From the NCBI GenBank assembly GCA_017307755.1, contig JAFKGQ010000003.1, positions 1-64,000 of the forward strand: DNA of 64,000 nucleotides. Direction: 5' to 3'. This DNA is from Chitinophagaceae bacterium. GTDB lineage: Bacteria; Bacteroidota; Bacteroidia; Chitinophagales; Chitinophagaceae. Below, piece by piece: positions 8,816 to 18,083 of this stretch (the first letter of the stretch is position 1; every line of letters begins with the position of its first letter). Below the pieces are notes generated by a model, which saw only the letters and a program-made list of their open reading frames with translations, ran no database searches and had not been told where the DNA came from. The position numbers were made by a program, and so were the translations under genes.

Positions 8816-10345
8816 ATGTCACTCCGTTCACTGTTGTTGCTAGCCGGATGCCTTGCCTTAACGACAAGCCATGCCCAAAAGAAAGTACTAAGTTATCCCT
8901 TTGAGTTTGAAAAGAGTTTTCTTGCAAGGGGAGATTACGACACTTATTTTCTGGACGATCTATCTAATAATACATTCTCCCTTGTGTTGAAGGACAATAA
9001 GAAGGTGGAATATGTATTACTGGATCAGAATTTTAAAGTAATTTCCAAGATCAGCTCCGACAAGGATGCCTCTGCCTTTAGTATTAAGAACCTCAAGGAT
9101 TGCACCGGCGGCACGACAAATGGACATCAATATCATTTTATTTATCCGGAGGCAAGCACCGCATATATAATGGAGACAGCGGACTTTGACGCCAAAACCG
9201 TCAGCCATAAGAAATTGATCGATATCCCCAAGGAAGAAAAGCCATTGGCTGCTTTCAGCGACAACAACGTATTTTATGCCTTTACCACTAATGACAAAGC
9301 CGGGACGTTGACTGTTTCCATGGTGAATGGCGCCGGTGAACTGACGCAAAAAAGTTTATCTTTTCCTGTGCCGGAAGAAGCAAGCAGACACAGGCGCAAA
9401 TTATCCGAATACCTGGGTGGGCTGAAAGTCATAAAGGGCGGAGAGTATCCCGATCTGTCGAATGCTGTAAAGTCGGTGAAGCTGTTCACACAGCCTAACA
9501 ATTTTATGCTCCTGATCAATGACGGCGATAATCCCGCAGATATTGTTTCTTTGTCGTTGCCGGATCTGACATTGCAGGAGAAAAAGATAGATTACGCAAC
9601 GCTGATACCCAAGGACGAAAAGGGAAAAGTGTACATAAGCTCCTTTTTAAAAGGGGATCGCTTATACTCGCTGGTATTGAATAAAAAAAGCATCCGGATA
9701 GTGATCAATGAGGTCGGCAGCGGAGCGCAGCTGGGAAAGATAGAGATCAGCGATGACGCCGGGTTGGATATGTTTGCCGATGGGCCAATGACAGAAAGGC
9801 GCTATGGCAAGCGGACGGACGCAAAGGATATTTCGGATGTAAAGAAGTTGATCAGGGAGTTTACACGTGGTACGGAGGGTTTGATGGTGACAGAGAATAA
9901 AGCAGGTCAGCTGATCTTAACGGTAGGTACATATGATCTCATACCGCTGAGTACGGGTGGCAGCAGCGGCGGTTATGTAGGCGGTTGGCAACAAGGCTCC
10001 ATGCCCGTTACACCCAACATCGTGAATCATGGGGCTACCGTCTCCTCCGTCAGCGTCTGGAATCCTACAATGTATTACCGACCGGGCACTCCCGGGTATA
10101 CCACGACCAGCGCTCGTTATTACAACACGACTTTTTTTAAGATCCTGCTGGATCCAAAGAGTTTTAAAAATGTGAGAGGACGGGTGCCGGTGTCCGTACC
10201 GGATCAAATAAAGGATTATATGGAAGGTGTAGACAGTAAAGCAAAGGCGACCAATCAGTTCTCCATAGGGAAAAATCAATACTACGGCTATTACGACAAG
10301 GATCTGCATTATTATGTCGTTGAGCAAATAAGGATTATTCAATAG
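8816..10345 (+). CDS. Secreted hypothetical protein
   Basis: 509 residues from ATG 8816, the start that begins a signal peptide (MSLRSLLLLAGCLALTTS, cleavage after SHAQ). The mature protein is a mix of short beta-like segments with many Lys/Asp and no motif I recognise. Around residues 380-435 there is a Gly/Ser/Tyr-rich low-complexity insert (STGGSSGGYVGGWQQGSMP; TMYYRPGTPGYTTTSARYY). The repeated beta-segment pattern (FYAFTTNDKAGTLTVSMVNG) could suit a propeller, but this is a guess. It follows the SDR relic on the same strand by 87 bases; no functional link is visible. Confidence 0.75.
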   Translation: MSLRSLLLLAGCLALTTSHAQKKVLSYPFEFEKSFLARGDYDTYFLDDLSNNTFSLVLKDNKKVEYVLLDQNFKVISKISSDKDASAFSIKNLKDCTGGTTNGHQYHFIYPEASTAYIMETADFDAKTVSHKKLIDIPKEEKPLAAFSDNNVFYAFTTNDKAGTLTVSMVNGAGELTQKSLSFPVPEEASRHRRKLSEYLGGLKVIKGGEYPDLSNAVKSVKLFTQPNNFMLLINDGDNPADIVSLSLPDLTLQEKKIDYATLIPKDEKGKVYISSFLKGDRLYSLVLNKKSIRIVINEVGSGAQLGKIEISDDAGLDMFADGPMTERRYGKRTDAKDISDVKKLIREFTRGTEGLMVTENKAGQLILTVGTYDLIPLSTGGSSGGYVGGWQQGSMPVTPNIVNHGATVSSVSVWNPTMYYRPGTPGYTTTSARYYNTTFFKILLDPKSFKNVRGRVPVSVPDQIKDYMEGVDSKAKATNQFSIGKNQYYGYYDKDLHYYVVEQIRIIQ

Positions 10346-10484
10346 CCAAACAGCACATTGATTTTAAACCCGTTGCTTATTGTAAAAAAATCTAATTCCC
10401 CGGCAGGAAATTTAATTGTAAATTAAGTACACCTATTACTCAGTAATTTCTAACCCCATACTATAACCCTAAACCTGATCCTGT

Positions 10485-12260
10485 ATGAAACAAATTGTAA
10501 AATTTGTTATTATTCTGCTATTTGTCAGTTTTGCCTCCTGGATCGTTCTTTTAAGTTATAAGCCATACCTCGGGATTGATGACGCGTATATTTATTTTGT
10601 TTATGCCAAGAACCTGGCGGGCAGTCACGGCTTTGTATACAATGTCGGCGGAGAGCGGGTAGAAGGTTTTACATCGATGCTTTGGGTCCTTATATGTAGC
10701 CTCACCTACCGGTGGTTTACGGAAACTCATTTCCGGCAGGCGCTAATGGTATTGAATATTGGGATGATCAGTTTCGCCCTGTTCCGCCTGACCGACTTTA
10801 TAGACCGGCGCTTTGCCGGCAAGACGACGGCTTTCCCCTCCATCTTTTCACTTTGCCTTCTCTCTATCCTCTTCGTGATAAAAGGTTATCTGGACTGGGT
10901 CGTTCTGAGCCTCCTGGAAACAGGCCTCTGGAGCTCCTGTCTGATACTGATCGTGGTTCATCTTCTTGAAAGCTGTTATAGCACCCCGGATAGGACCAAA
11001 CCCTTTGTATTTGGCCTGTTGCTGATGATCCTCGCCCTAACAAGGCCGGAAAGCCTTCTGCTTGGTGTTGTTTTCCTGATCCTCCGATTGCTTATCTATT
11101 GGCAAAAGAAACATTCTTTTTTTCCTGCCTTGCAGACCCTCCTTTTACCAGCGATCTTTTTTATCGTCACTTTTTCGGGCTTAGTAGTTTTTCGCCTGTA
11201 CTATTTTGGCTACCCCTTCCCGAATACCTTTTACGCCAAAGTGTCCAGTAATCTCAACGACAATATTAAAGAAGGGACGCTGTATCTTTCTAAATTTTTG
11301 TTCGTTTATCCTGTGTATTGGTTGCCCGTAATCCTGATCCTGGCCACTTTCTGGATACGCTTCAGACTTCTATTTGCCGGGTGGAGGACCTTTCTTACTT
11401 TCAGGAATGATGAACTTGCCCAGACCTGTGTTGCCCTGGTCTGCTTTATTGCGTTTATCCTGCCGATGGGGGTGGGCGGGGACCATTTCTCTCTTTTCCG
11501 CATGTATCAGCCATTCGCCCCCATTTTCCTGCTATCCCTTTTCAACAGGGATTTTATCCGCAAAAGCTTTTTTGACACGGAATCCAAAAAGCCCTCCGGT
11601 GGGGCTCTTCCCCGTCTTGCGTGGGTGGCCCTTTTGCTGCCGGTGTTCTACCTGATGAATATGCCGAAATATTTTGTGGACAGTAACTACGTCCCGTTTA
11701 AAGTATCTCTGCTTGGCGATTTTTCCATGGCTCAATCCTATCGCCAGGTTAGCATGGAGCTGGATAGTTTTTTCCCTTTTTATCCAAAACCATCTATTGG
11801 CCGCATCGCGGCAGGCGGCTATGCTTTCGGTTACGATGGCTCTATCGTCGATCTGATGGGCCTCAACAATACGTTGATGGCACATGCCAATGGTGTGAAG
11901 GTCGGTGTCAAGGATCATGCCTCCTTTGATAAGGCAACCTTTTATAAGCTGCATCCGGATTTTGTGGAAGGGGAATTCGTTGGAGCGGACGGGCAGTTCG
12001 AATTACCGGAGAACAGACCGGATTTTGACAAAACAAACTATCAATCAATCCTTTTTAAAGGCATTTTCAGAGACTCTGTCTTTATGCATCTCTACCAGCC
12101 TGTCCTGATAGGACACCAGGGTTCTAAAGACGTCTTCTTTACCTATGCCCGGACGGACTATATCGATACTCTTCGGGGAAAGAGCTACCTGGTTACTCCC
12201 TTACAGCGGAAAGAGGAGCATTTTTCGGCCCTGATTTCCGGACCGCGGAAAAGCGACTGA
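10485..12260 (+). CDS. GT-C fold polyprenyl-phosphate-dependent glycosyltransferase (AftB-like)
   Basis: 591 residues with about ten hydrophobic segments over the first ~400 and a hydrophilic C-terminal domain. The first extracytoplasmic loop has the GT-C acidic motif (IDDAYIYFVYAKNLAG, then GERVEGFTSMLW). This resembles the DDAYI...ARNLA...GERVEGYT loop of mycobacterial AftB-type arabinofuranosyltransferases and related membrane transferases. It would transfer a sugar from a lipid-linked donor on the periplasmic side. The acceptor cannot be told. A second loop (FRLYYFGYPFPNTFYAK) is also typical. It stands alone, with 139 bases of gene-free DNA upstream. Confidence 0.8.
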   Translation: MKQIVKFVIILLFVSFASWIVLLSYKPYLGIDDAYIYFVYAKNLAGSHGFVYNVGGERVEGFTSMLWVLICSLTYRWFTETHFRQALMVLNIGMISFALFRLTDFIDRRFAGKTTAFPSIFSLCLLSILFVIKGYLDWVVLSLLETGLWSSCLILIVVHLLESCYSTPDRTKPFVFGLLLMILALTRPESLLLGVVFLILRLLIYWQKKHSFFPALQTLLLPAIFFIVTFSGLVVFRLYYFGYPFPNTFYAKVSSNLNDNIKEGTLYLSKFLFVYPVYWLPVILILATFWIRFRLLFAGWRTFLTFRNDELAQTCVALVCFIAFILPMGVGGDHFSLFRMYQPFAPIFLLSLFNRDFIRKSFFDTESKKPSGGALPRLAWVALLLPVFYLMNMPKYFVDSNYVPFKVSLLGDFSMAQSYRQVSMELDSFFPFYPKPSIGRIAAGGYAFGYDGSIVDLMGLNNTLMAHANGVKVGVKDHASFDKATFYKLHPDFVEGEFVGADGQFELPENRPDFDKTNYQSILFKGIFRDSVFMHLYQPVLIGHQGSKDVFFTYARTDYIDTLRGKSYLVTPLQRKEEHFSALISGPRKSD

Positions 12261-12345
12261 AAATTTCATTTACCGCATGATGTTAATTTGTGGTAACTTC
12301 GGTATCCTTCGGATGGGGAAATATTGTTCCTCAAATCCATCGACG

Positions 12346-13110
12346 ATGAAAATTCAGTACTGTTCTGATCTCCATCTTGAATTTCCGGAAAACCGAAGAC
12401 TTCTAACCAGAAATCCACTGCGGCCTGTAGGGGATATTCTTGTATTGGCGGGCGATGTCGTCACATTTCACGATTTTGAGAGAGCCCATGAATTCTTCGA
12501 CTTCGTTTGCGATCATTATTCCGCCGTATACTGGTTGCCGGGCAACCACGAATACTACGGGTCTGATATTACGGATAAGCCCAATCCACTTTGTGAGAGG
12601 ATAAGGGAAAATTTTTATTTAGTCAATAATCATGCTGTCATTCACGACAATGTCACCCTTGTGTTTTCTACTTTATGGAGTCGGATCAGCCCGCATTACG
12701 AATGGGACATCCAAAGAAGCATCTCTGATTTTTCAGCTATCAGGTACAAGGGTGGAAAATTTACAGCCCATTGCTTTTCTCTTCTTCATGAAGATAGCTT
12801 GAACTTTTTGATCAAAGCGCTCTACAAAGAAAAGGAGGGTCCGACTGTTGTGATTACCCATCATGTCCCGTCTCTGATGAATTATCCACAGGTGTATAAG
12901 AACAGTCTGCTGACTGAAGCATTTGCGGTAGAGCTATTTGACCTTATTACAAATGCGGGAGCTGATTGCTGGATATACGGTCATCACCATGTAAATACAC
13001 CGGAGTTTAATATCGGGAGAACGAGGATGCTTACGAATCAACTGGGGTATGTGCGTCAATACGAGCATAAATCGTTTAGGAGGGGAGCGACTATTATCCC
13101 TGGAAAATGA
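12346..13110 (+). CDS. Calcineurin-like metallophosphoesterase
   Basis: 254 residues from ATG 12346 (MKIQYCSDLHLEF). Upstream in-frame codons back to 12277 are not family-like. All metal-binding blocks are present: SDLHLE (D-x-H), LAGDVV, PGNHEYY, THHVPS and YGHHHVN. The family hydrolyses phosphomono- or diesters with a dinuclear metal centre, so the substrate here is unknown. The last 17 bases overlap the convergent S24-like gene, so the two messages would pair at their 3' ends. Confidence 0.92.
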   Translation: MKIQYCSDLHLEFPENRRLLTRNPLRPVGDILVLAGDVVTFHDFERAHEFFDFVCDHYSAVYWLPGNHEYYGSDITDKPNPLCERIRENFYLVNNHAVIHDNVTLVFSTLWSRISPHYEWDIQRSISDFSAIRYKGGKFTAHCFSLLHEDSLNFLIKALYKEKEGPTVVITHHVPSLMNYPQVYKNSLLTEAFAVELFDLITNAGADCWIYGHHHVNTPEFNIGRTRMLTNQLGYVRQYEHKSFRRGATIIPGK

Positions 13111-13414
13111 CCGCTCCCTGGTACTCAGCCCGGATCACCTTACCATAGATCGTCTTCGTCCAGCCATTTTCAAAGCCATGGTTATTGGCGATCAGGAATC
13201 CTTTGCCGGCTTCGCATTTGATGATCTTATGCGCATCGATATAGCGCCCTTTTACCTTGCAGAAAACGATATCACCGATGGTATAATCCGACGCCCGGGC
13301 GAAGGTTAAAAGGCTTCCGCTTTTTAATAGGGGCAACATAGAATTGCCAAAAGCCTTCATTTTTCCAGTGCCGGCTGAAGCTAGCTCATTTTTTAAACGT
13401 TCGTACTTGTTCAT
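13094..13414 (-). CDS. Small S24/S26-like peptidase-fold protein
   Basis: 106 residues. The core is a LexA/signal-peptidase-like fold: KAFGNSMLPLLKSGSLLTF supplies the Ser of the G-x-SM-P motif, followed by YTIGDIVFCKVKGRYIDAHKI and FLIANNHGFENGW. There is no helix-turn-helix and no membrane anchor, so it is neither a complete repressor nor a membrane signal peptidase. It may be an isolated sensor or protease domain. The C-terminal segment YGKVIRAEYQ recurs as a relic at 18084-18143, so at least two copies once existed. It converges with the phosphoesterase gene. Confidence 0.75.
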   Translation of the reverse strand: MNKYERLKNELASAGTGKMKAFGNSMLPLLKSGSLLTFARASDYTIGDIVFCKVKGRYIDAHKIIKCEAGKGFLIANNHGFENGWTKTIYGKVIRAEYQGAVIFQG

Positions 13415-13571
13415 TTGGTTTGGATTTAGCGTGTTCCCCTTCTATCCATAATTTCGCGGGGATATTGGGGCTTGAGCTCTGTCAAATATTGCGATGGATA
13501 TGTGCAACCTATTTGCACAGGCAAAAAATTTTTTATAAAATTTGATCAGTGTCACTTTTAGGTATATGAGC

Positions 13572-13611
13572 GCCCTACCCCTTTAAAGGTTGTCTCAAAG
13601 GGGCGGCTTTT
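13572..13611 (+). terminator. Hairpin with CCCCTTT/AAAGGGG stem and T-rich tail
   Basis: CCCCTTT pairs with AAAGGGG across a 12-base loop, and the flanking GCC/GGC adds to the stem. TTTTCTT follows on the plus strand. No gene is read toward it from the left closer than the phosphoesterase at 13110, so it could end a small RNA or read-through transcripts before the AraC gene. Function unproven. Confidence 0.35.
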
Positions 13612-13630
13612 CTTATTAGCCATGAAATGT

Positions 13631-13638
13631 TAATTTTG
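13631..13638 (+). promoter_or_regulatory. -7 box for the first AraC gene
   Basis: TAATTTTG fits TAnnTTTG and lies 23 bases before the GTG start. No clear TTG is present at -33, which suits a promoter needing an activator or giving weak expression. Confidence 0.45.
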
Positions 13639-13661
13639 TATATTCATTCTCTGCTGGTTAA

Positions 13662-14510
13662 GTGAATACGACCTATAACATACCGTCATTTTTGAAGTAT
13701 TTGAACATTCGCGGTTCGAAGAGCGACATCATCCATGTGACCAATTACGATGAACAAAAAGATCTTTTACTAAGTTCCGGTCCGGTGAGTATCGATTTTT
13801 ATTTTTTGGCTGTCAAAACAAATGTAAATATTAAACGGTCGAACGAAGAAATTTCGGATTCGTATCTATATTTTGATGGCCCTGGTAATGTTATAGAGTG
13901 GGATGTGGCTCCTCCTGTTTCAGGGTACAGCATAGCTGTAAGCGCGGACTTGTTATATAAGTTCGCAAAGGACTATAACTTTGTGAATTACAATAACCAT
14001 GAAGCCCTTTTTCTTACAAAGGAAGAAGAAGTTACTATAGAAGACCTATTTACCAAGGCTCACCAGAAATATAAAAAAGAGAAATTCTCCAAAGATGTGC
14101 TCGTTTCTTATGCATCACTAATACTTTCTTATACCCAAATATTTTACGAAAGGCAATTCGAAACAAGGAGTAAAATTTACAATAAAGTCGTGGCCAACTT
14201 TTACCAGCATTTGGAGCGATACTTTAACGAAACAAAAGAAATAGACGAACTTCCATCAGTCCATTATTTCGCGCGGAAGGCGAATCTGTCCACTAATTAT
14301 TTTGGCGATCTTATCAGACATTTTACCGGAAATTCACCGCAGCAACACATTCATCAATATATCATCCAAATAGCAAAGAATAAACTGCGACAGTCTGATC
14401 TGACAGTGGGGGAAATTGCCTATAGTCTTGGTTTTGAATACCCTACTTATTTTACCCGGTTCTTCAAAAAAGAAACGGGTATTACACCCAGGATTTTCCG
14501 AAATCAGTAA
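13662..14510 (+). CDS. AraC-family transcriptional regulator
   Basis: 282 residues from a GTG start, the only plausible start after the -7 box. The N-terminal ~170 residues form a poorly conserved sensor domain. The C-terminus has the two helix-turn-helix units of AraC proteins: VHYFARKANLSTNYFGDLIR, then VGEIAYSLGFEYPTYFTRFF with the closing TGITPRIFRNQ. It is a clear paralogue of the AraC gene at 17170. Together they bracket a hydrolase and two dehydrogenase-type genes which they probably control. The gene is visibly AT-richer than the core genes of the window. Confidence 0.9.
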   Translation: MNTTYNIPSFLKYLNIRGSKSDIIHVTNYDEQKDLLLSSGPVSIDFYFLAVKTNVNIKRSNEEISDSYLYFDGPGNVIEWDVAPPVSGYSIAVSADLLYKFAKDYNFVNYNNHEALFLTKEEEVTIEDLFTKAHQKYKKEKFSKDVLVSYASLILSYTQIFYERQFETRSKIYNKVVANFYQHLERYFNETKEIDELPSVHYFARKANLSTNYFGDLIRHFTGNSPQQHIHQYIIQIAKNKLRQSDLTVGEIAYSLGFEYPTYFTRFFKKETGITPRIFRNQ

Positions 14511-14610
14511 ATTGTTTCATTCTTCAGATGAATTGTTTTCCAGGTCGACCACGGCTGACCAATAGCTTTGCCTTGTTAAAATCATTGTATACATCTTAAA
14601 AGGTAAAACC

Positions 14611-15573
14611 ATGGGACAGAAAGTGAACTTTTCAAACAGTAACAGTGCAAACATCACTATATCAGCGGTTATTAATTTTCCCGAAGGATTTAATGAGAAG
14701 AAAAAGTATCCAATTATCGTTGTCAGCCATCCGGGCGGGGGTGTAAAAGAACAAGCCGCAGGCTTGTATGCCAAAAAATTAGCAGAAAAAGGTTTTGTAA
14801 CTATCGCTTACGATGCTTCTTATCAGGGAGAAAGCACCGGCGAACCTCGCCAACTCGAAAACCCATATATCAGGACAGAAGACGTGAGTGCGGTGATCGA
14901 TTATATAACAACCCTTCCTTACGCCGACACCGACAATATTGGAGCAATGGGTATCTGCGCAGGCGGAGGGTATACCGCCAATGCGGCCATTAATGACCAC
15001 CGCATAAAAGCTGTCGGAACAGTAAGTGCTGTTAACATCGGTTCTATGTTCCGCAACGGGTGGGAGAATAATGTAAAAGATGCGGATGCACTTCCTTTTC
15101 TGATAGCGGGCTCCAATGCGAGGACAAATGATGCAAGCGGAGCCGCCATTGCCACTATACCATTGGCCCCGATGAAAGAGGAAGACGCTCCTAATGAAGA
15201 ACTGAGAGAGGCCTGGGAATATTATCACACGGACCGCTGCCAATATCCAACAGCCCCGGGTTACGCTACGGCAAGAAGTCTTACACAAATTATTTCTTAC
15301 GACGCTTACAATAAAGCGGAAGCTTTTTTTACACAACCCTTGCAAACTATAGTGGGTAGCAACGCAGGCAGCAAATGGATGAGCGACGACTTAATGAAAC
15401 GTGCCGCAACAAAGGATAAAAAGATGCACATTATTGAGGGGGCTAATCATATGTCATTGTATGATAAGTTAAATTATGTCGATGAAGCAGTATCCGTATT
15501 GACGCTTTTCTTTAAGAAAAATATTGCCAGCGACAGCCTGTCAGCAACCAGGAAAGAGTCTGTAACGGCATGA
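14611..15573 (+). CDS. Alpha/beta hydrolase, dienelactone-hydrolase-like with Cys nucleophile
   Basis: 320 residues. Strand beta-3/oxyanion segment IIVVSHPGGGVKEQA, then the nucleophile elbow GAMGICAGGGYTANA with Cys116 where most esterases have Ser. A late His (IIEGANHMSLYD) completes the probable triad. Cys at the elbow is usual for dienelactone hydrolases and for the YcjY-like group it most resembles. No signal peptide, so it is cytoplasmic. It follows the AraC gene by 100 bases and precedes an NAD(P)-binding protein by 19 bases. This suggests a regulated catabolic or detoxifying unit; the substrate is unknown. Confidence 0.88.
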   Translation: MGQKVNFSNSNSANITISAVINFPEGFNEKKKYPIIVVSHPGGGVKEQAAGLYAKKLAEKGFVTIAYDASYQGESTGEPRQLENPYIRTEDVSAVIDYITTLPYADTDNIGAMGICAGGGYTANAAINDHRIKAVGTVSAVNIGSMFRNGWENNVKDADALPFLIAGSNARTNDASGAAIATIPLAPMKEEDAPNEELREAWEYYHTDRCQYPTAPGYATARSLTQIISYDAYNKAEAFFTQPLQTIVGSNAGSKWMSDDLMKRAATKDKKMHIIEGANHMSLYDKLNYVDEAVSVLTLFFKKNIASDSLSATRKESVTA

Positions 15574-15592
15574 TTAAAAAAGAATAAAAAAA

Positions 15593-16234
15593 ATGAAAAA
15601 AACTAATGTTTTAATATTGGGCGCCGGTGGACAGATCGCCAAACATGTTATTGAATTTCTGCAAGAGAAGGAAAACATACACCTTACATTGTTTTTGAGA
15701 AATGCCCAACAGATAAAAACTACCAAAGGTTCAGCTATAAATATTATAGAAGGGGATGTGTTAAATAAGAATGAGCTTGATGCCGCAGTGAAAGGTCAGG
15801 GTATCGTCTATGCCAATCTTGCGGGGAATGTTGATAAGATGGCAAAGCAAGTTGTAGACGCCATGGAGGCGAATGGTGTCAAACGACTGATTTTCGTTAC
15901 CTCCCTGGGTATATACAATGAGGTGCCAGGAGCTTTTGGAAAATGGAACAATAAGATGATAGGCTCATCCCTGGTGACGTACAGAAAAGCCGCGGATAAG
16001 ATTGAAACATCGAATCTTGATTACACTATTGTCAGACCAGCCTGGTTGACTGATAATGATGAAGTCGACTATGAGTTGACGCAAAAAGGCGAGGTTTTTA
16101 AAGGCACTGAAGTTTCCAGGAAAAGTGTTGCCTCATTTATTGCAGATATTATTGTGCATCCTGAGCGGGAAGTAAAAGCCAGTGTCGGCGTCGATAAGCC
16201 GGGTACTGAAGGCGGCAAACCGGCTTTCTACTAG
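15593..16234 (+). CDS. NAD(P)-binding atypical SDR (NmrA/YwnB-like)
   Basis: 213 residues. The N-terminus is a Rossmann motif (NVLILGAGGQIAKHVIEFL), with the acidic or basic dinucleotide-binding strand ending LFLRNAQQ. Later conserved elements are KRLIFVTSLGIY and LDYTIVRPAWLTDND. This is the atypical SDR group that includes NmrA-like redox sensors and flavin/quinone reductases. The usual YxxxK is replaced by YRKAADKIE, where Tyr and Lys are plausible. Probably co-transcribed with the hydrolase 19 bases upstream. Confidence 0.88.
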   Translation: MKKTNVLILGAGGQIAKHVIEFLQEKENIHLTLFLRNAQQIKTTKGSAINIIEGDVLNKNELDAAVKGQGIVYANLAGNVDKMAKQVVDAMEANGVKRLIFVTSLGIYNEVPGAFGKWNNKMIGSSLVTYRKAADKIETSNLDYTIVRPAWLTDNDEVDYELTQKGEVFKGTEVSRKSVASFIADIIVHPEREVKASVGVDKPGTEGGKPAFY

Positions 16235-16349
16235 ATACAGGTTGAAACAGCCGCAGGCATATAATCAGTGGAATATATAAATGATGCCCTTAAATGTATA
16301 AATAGGTTCCAGACAGCGGGCGGAGCTTTGTGTCATAAAGTTATTTATT

Positions 16350-17117
16350 ATGAACACACCAGCTCAACAATCAAAAATCGCCCTTATCACCGGCGGCAGC
16401 CGGGGCATCGGAAAAAGTATCGCGCTCAATGCGGCAAAACGTGGGTTGGGAGTTATTCTCACCTACAATAGCAATCCCGGGAAAGGCGAAGCCGTCGCTG
16501 CGGAGATCAACGACAATGGCGGCAAAGCCGTTGCTCTAAAACTGGACACAGCCGACATGGGATCTTTCGACGACTTCATCGCCCTGGTTTTACAGGTCCT
16601 TAAAAAAGAATGGAACCGCGAAAACTTCGACTACCTTGTCAATAATGCGGGCATAGCCCAGCGTACACTTATTAAAGACACAACCGAAGAGATCTTTGAC
16701 CAGCTCGTCAATGTAAACTTCAAAGGGGTATTCTTTCTCACACAAAAATTGATCCCTTTAATGGCGGATGGCGGCCAGATCGTTAATATCTCGTCAGGGC
16801 TTGCCCGGTTTGCATTCCCCGGAGTTGCCGTTTATGGAGCGCTCAAGGCAGCCACTGAAGGACTGACCAGGTATTTCGCAAAAGAGTACTCAGATAGGAG
16901 GATTCGCGTCAATACCGTTGCCCCTGGGGCAATCGACACCGAGTTTGGCGGAGGAAAGGGTGATGAGGCTCACCGTCAGGCCGTAGCCAATATGACGGCG
17001 CTTGGCCGTTTGGGCGAGGCGGAAGATGTAGGCGTATTCGTTGCATCGCTTCTTTCAGATGACAGCCGGTTTGTAAACGCGCAACGCATTGAAGTGGGTG
17101 GTGGCATCATGATCTAA
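16350..17117 (+). CDS. Classical short-chain dehydrogenase/reductase
   Basis: 255 residues. TGGSRGIG (14-21) binds NAD(P), NNAG (98-101) is the classical structural motif, and Ser148/149, Tyr162 and Lys166 (VYGALKAA) form the catalytic set. PG motif at APGAIDTEF. The C-terminus GGGIMI is standard. The family reduces carbonyls or oxidises secondary alcohols; the substrate is unknown. It is 115 bases after the NAD(P)-binding gene and 52 before the second AraC gene. This places it inside the AraC-bracketed island. Confidence 0.93.
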   Translation: MNTPAQQSKIALITGGSRGIGKSIALNAAKRGLGVILTYNSNPGKGEAVAAEINDNGGKAVALKLDTADMGSFDDFIALVLQVLKKEWNRENFDYLVNNAGIAQRTLIKDTTEEIFDQLVNVNFKGVFFLTQKLIPLMADGGQIVNISSGLARFAFPGVAVYGALKAATEGLTRYFAKEYSDRRIRVNTVAPGAIDTEFGGGKGDEAHRQAVANMTALGRLGEAEDVGVFVASLLSDDSRFVNAQRIEVGGGIMI

Positions 17118-17133
17118 ACAGGGAAATATTTAA

Positions 17134-17141
17134 TAAATTTG
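17134..17141 (+). promoter_or_regulatory. -7 box for the second AraC gene
   Basis: TAAATTTG fits TAnnTTTG and sits 28 bases before ATG 17170, between the SDR stop and the regulator. No good -33 TTG is seen. Confidence 0.4.
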
Positions 17142-17169
17142 TATTCAACGGAGTTAAAACAACTACACA

Positions 17170-18063
17170 ATGGAATATGTAGATATTAAGTCAATCTCCG
17201 AGTTGCATGATTTTTTTCATTACGAAAAACCGCTGCACCCGTTAATAACTGTGGTAGACCTGTCAAAAGTAGACCGTTCTCATAGAAAACCGGGAGCAGC
17301 ATATCGGTTGGATTTATACTCTGTCGCTTGCAAAAAAGTAGAAGGGCTTTTTAAATATGGCCGAACCACCTACGACTTTTCCGAAGGCACATTAATGTTC
17401 ACGGCCCCCTACCAGGTCTTATCTCCCGGGATAGAGAACAAAGTTGAAGGCTGGGGGCTTTATATTCATCCTGATTTTTTGAATGCAAACAACAAGGGAC
17501 GTAAATTAACGGAGCATTCATTTTTTGGGTATGATACCAATGAAGCCCTGCACATTTCCGAACCTGAAAAAAATGTGCTTGAAGATTGTATTAAACATAT
17601 TCAAAGAGAGATCTCGTCGAACCTTGATAAGCACTCTTATCATCTTATCCTGACAAACCTTGAATTGCTCCTGTCATATTGTTCACGGTTTTACGACCGT
17701 CAATTTTTGACAAGAGTAAAAGCAGGAAATGATATTGTGGAAAAGTTTGAGAAACTTTTAAATGATTATTTTTCCAGAGATTCGCTTATTGAATCAGGTG
17801 TACCCGATGTAAAGTATTTTGCCTCACGTCTGAATTTATCCGCTAATTACCTTTCTGATCTGTTGAGCAAGTACACGGGGAAACCAACGCAAGAGCATAT
17901 CCATTTAAAACTGGTAGACAAAGCAAAATCCTTGTTGTGGAGTACGGAAAATTCGATCAGCGAAATTGCGTACGACCTGGGGTTTGAGCATCCTTCGCAT
18001 TTTACCAAACTGTTTAAGAACAAGACAGGTCATTCACCAAAGGAATTCAGGAATATGAATTAA
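17170..18063 (+). CDS. AraC-family transcriptional regulator (paralogue of 13662-14510)
   Basis: 297 residues with the same layout as the first AraC protein: a ~190-residue sensor domain with an early cupin-like part (YDFSEGTLMFTAPYQVLSPG), then the double helix-turn-helix (VKYFASRLNLSANYLSDLL and SISEIAYDLGFEHPSHFTKL) closing with TGHSPKEFRNMN. Shared blocks such as FY(E/D)RQF and the spacing show common descent with the gene at 13662. It probably controls the dehydrogenase/hydrolase island or itself. Like its paralogue it is AT-rich. Confidence 0.92.
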   Translation: MEYVDIKSISELHDFFHYEKPLHPLITVVDLSKVDRSHRKPGAAYRLDLYSVACKKVEGLFKYGRTTYDFSEGTLMFTAPYQVLSPGIENKVEGWGLYIHPDFLNANNKGRKLTEHSFFGYDTNEALHISEPEKNVLEDCIKHIQREISSNLDKHSYHLILTNLELLLSYCSRFYDRQFLTRVKAGNDIVEKFEKLLNDYFSRDSLIESGVPDVKYFASRLNLSANYLSDLLSKYTGKPTQEHIHLKLVDKAKSLLWSTENSISEIAYDLGFEHPSHFTKLFKNKTGHSPKEFRNMN

Positions 18064-18083
18064 ATTACTCTCCCGGCATGACG

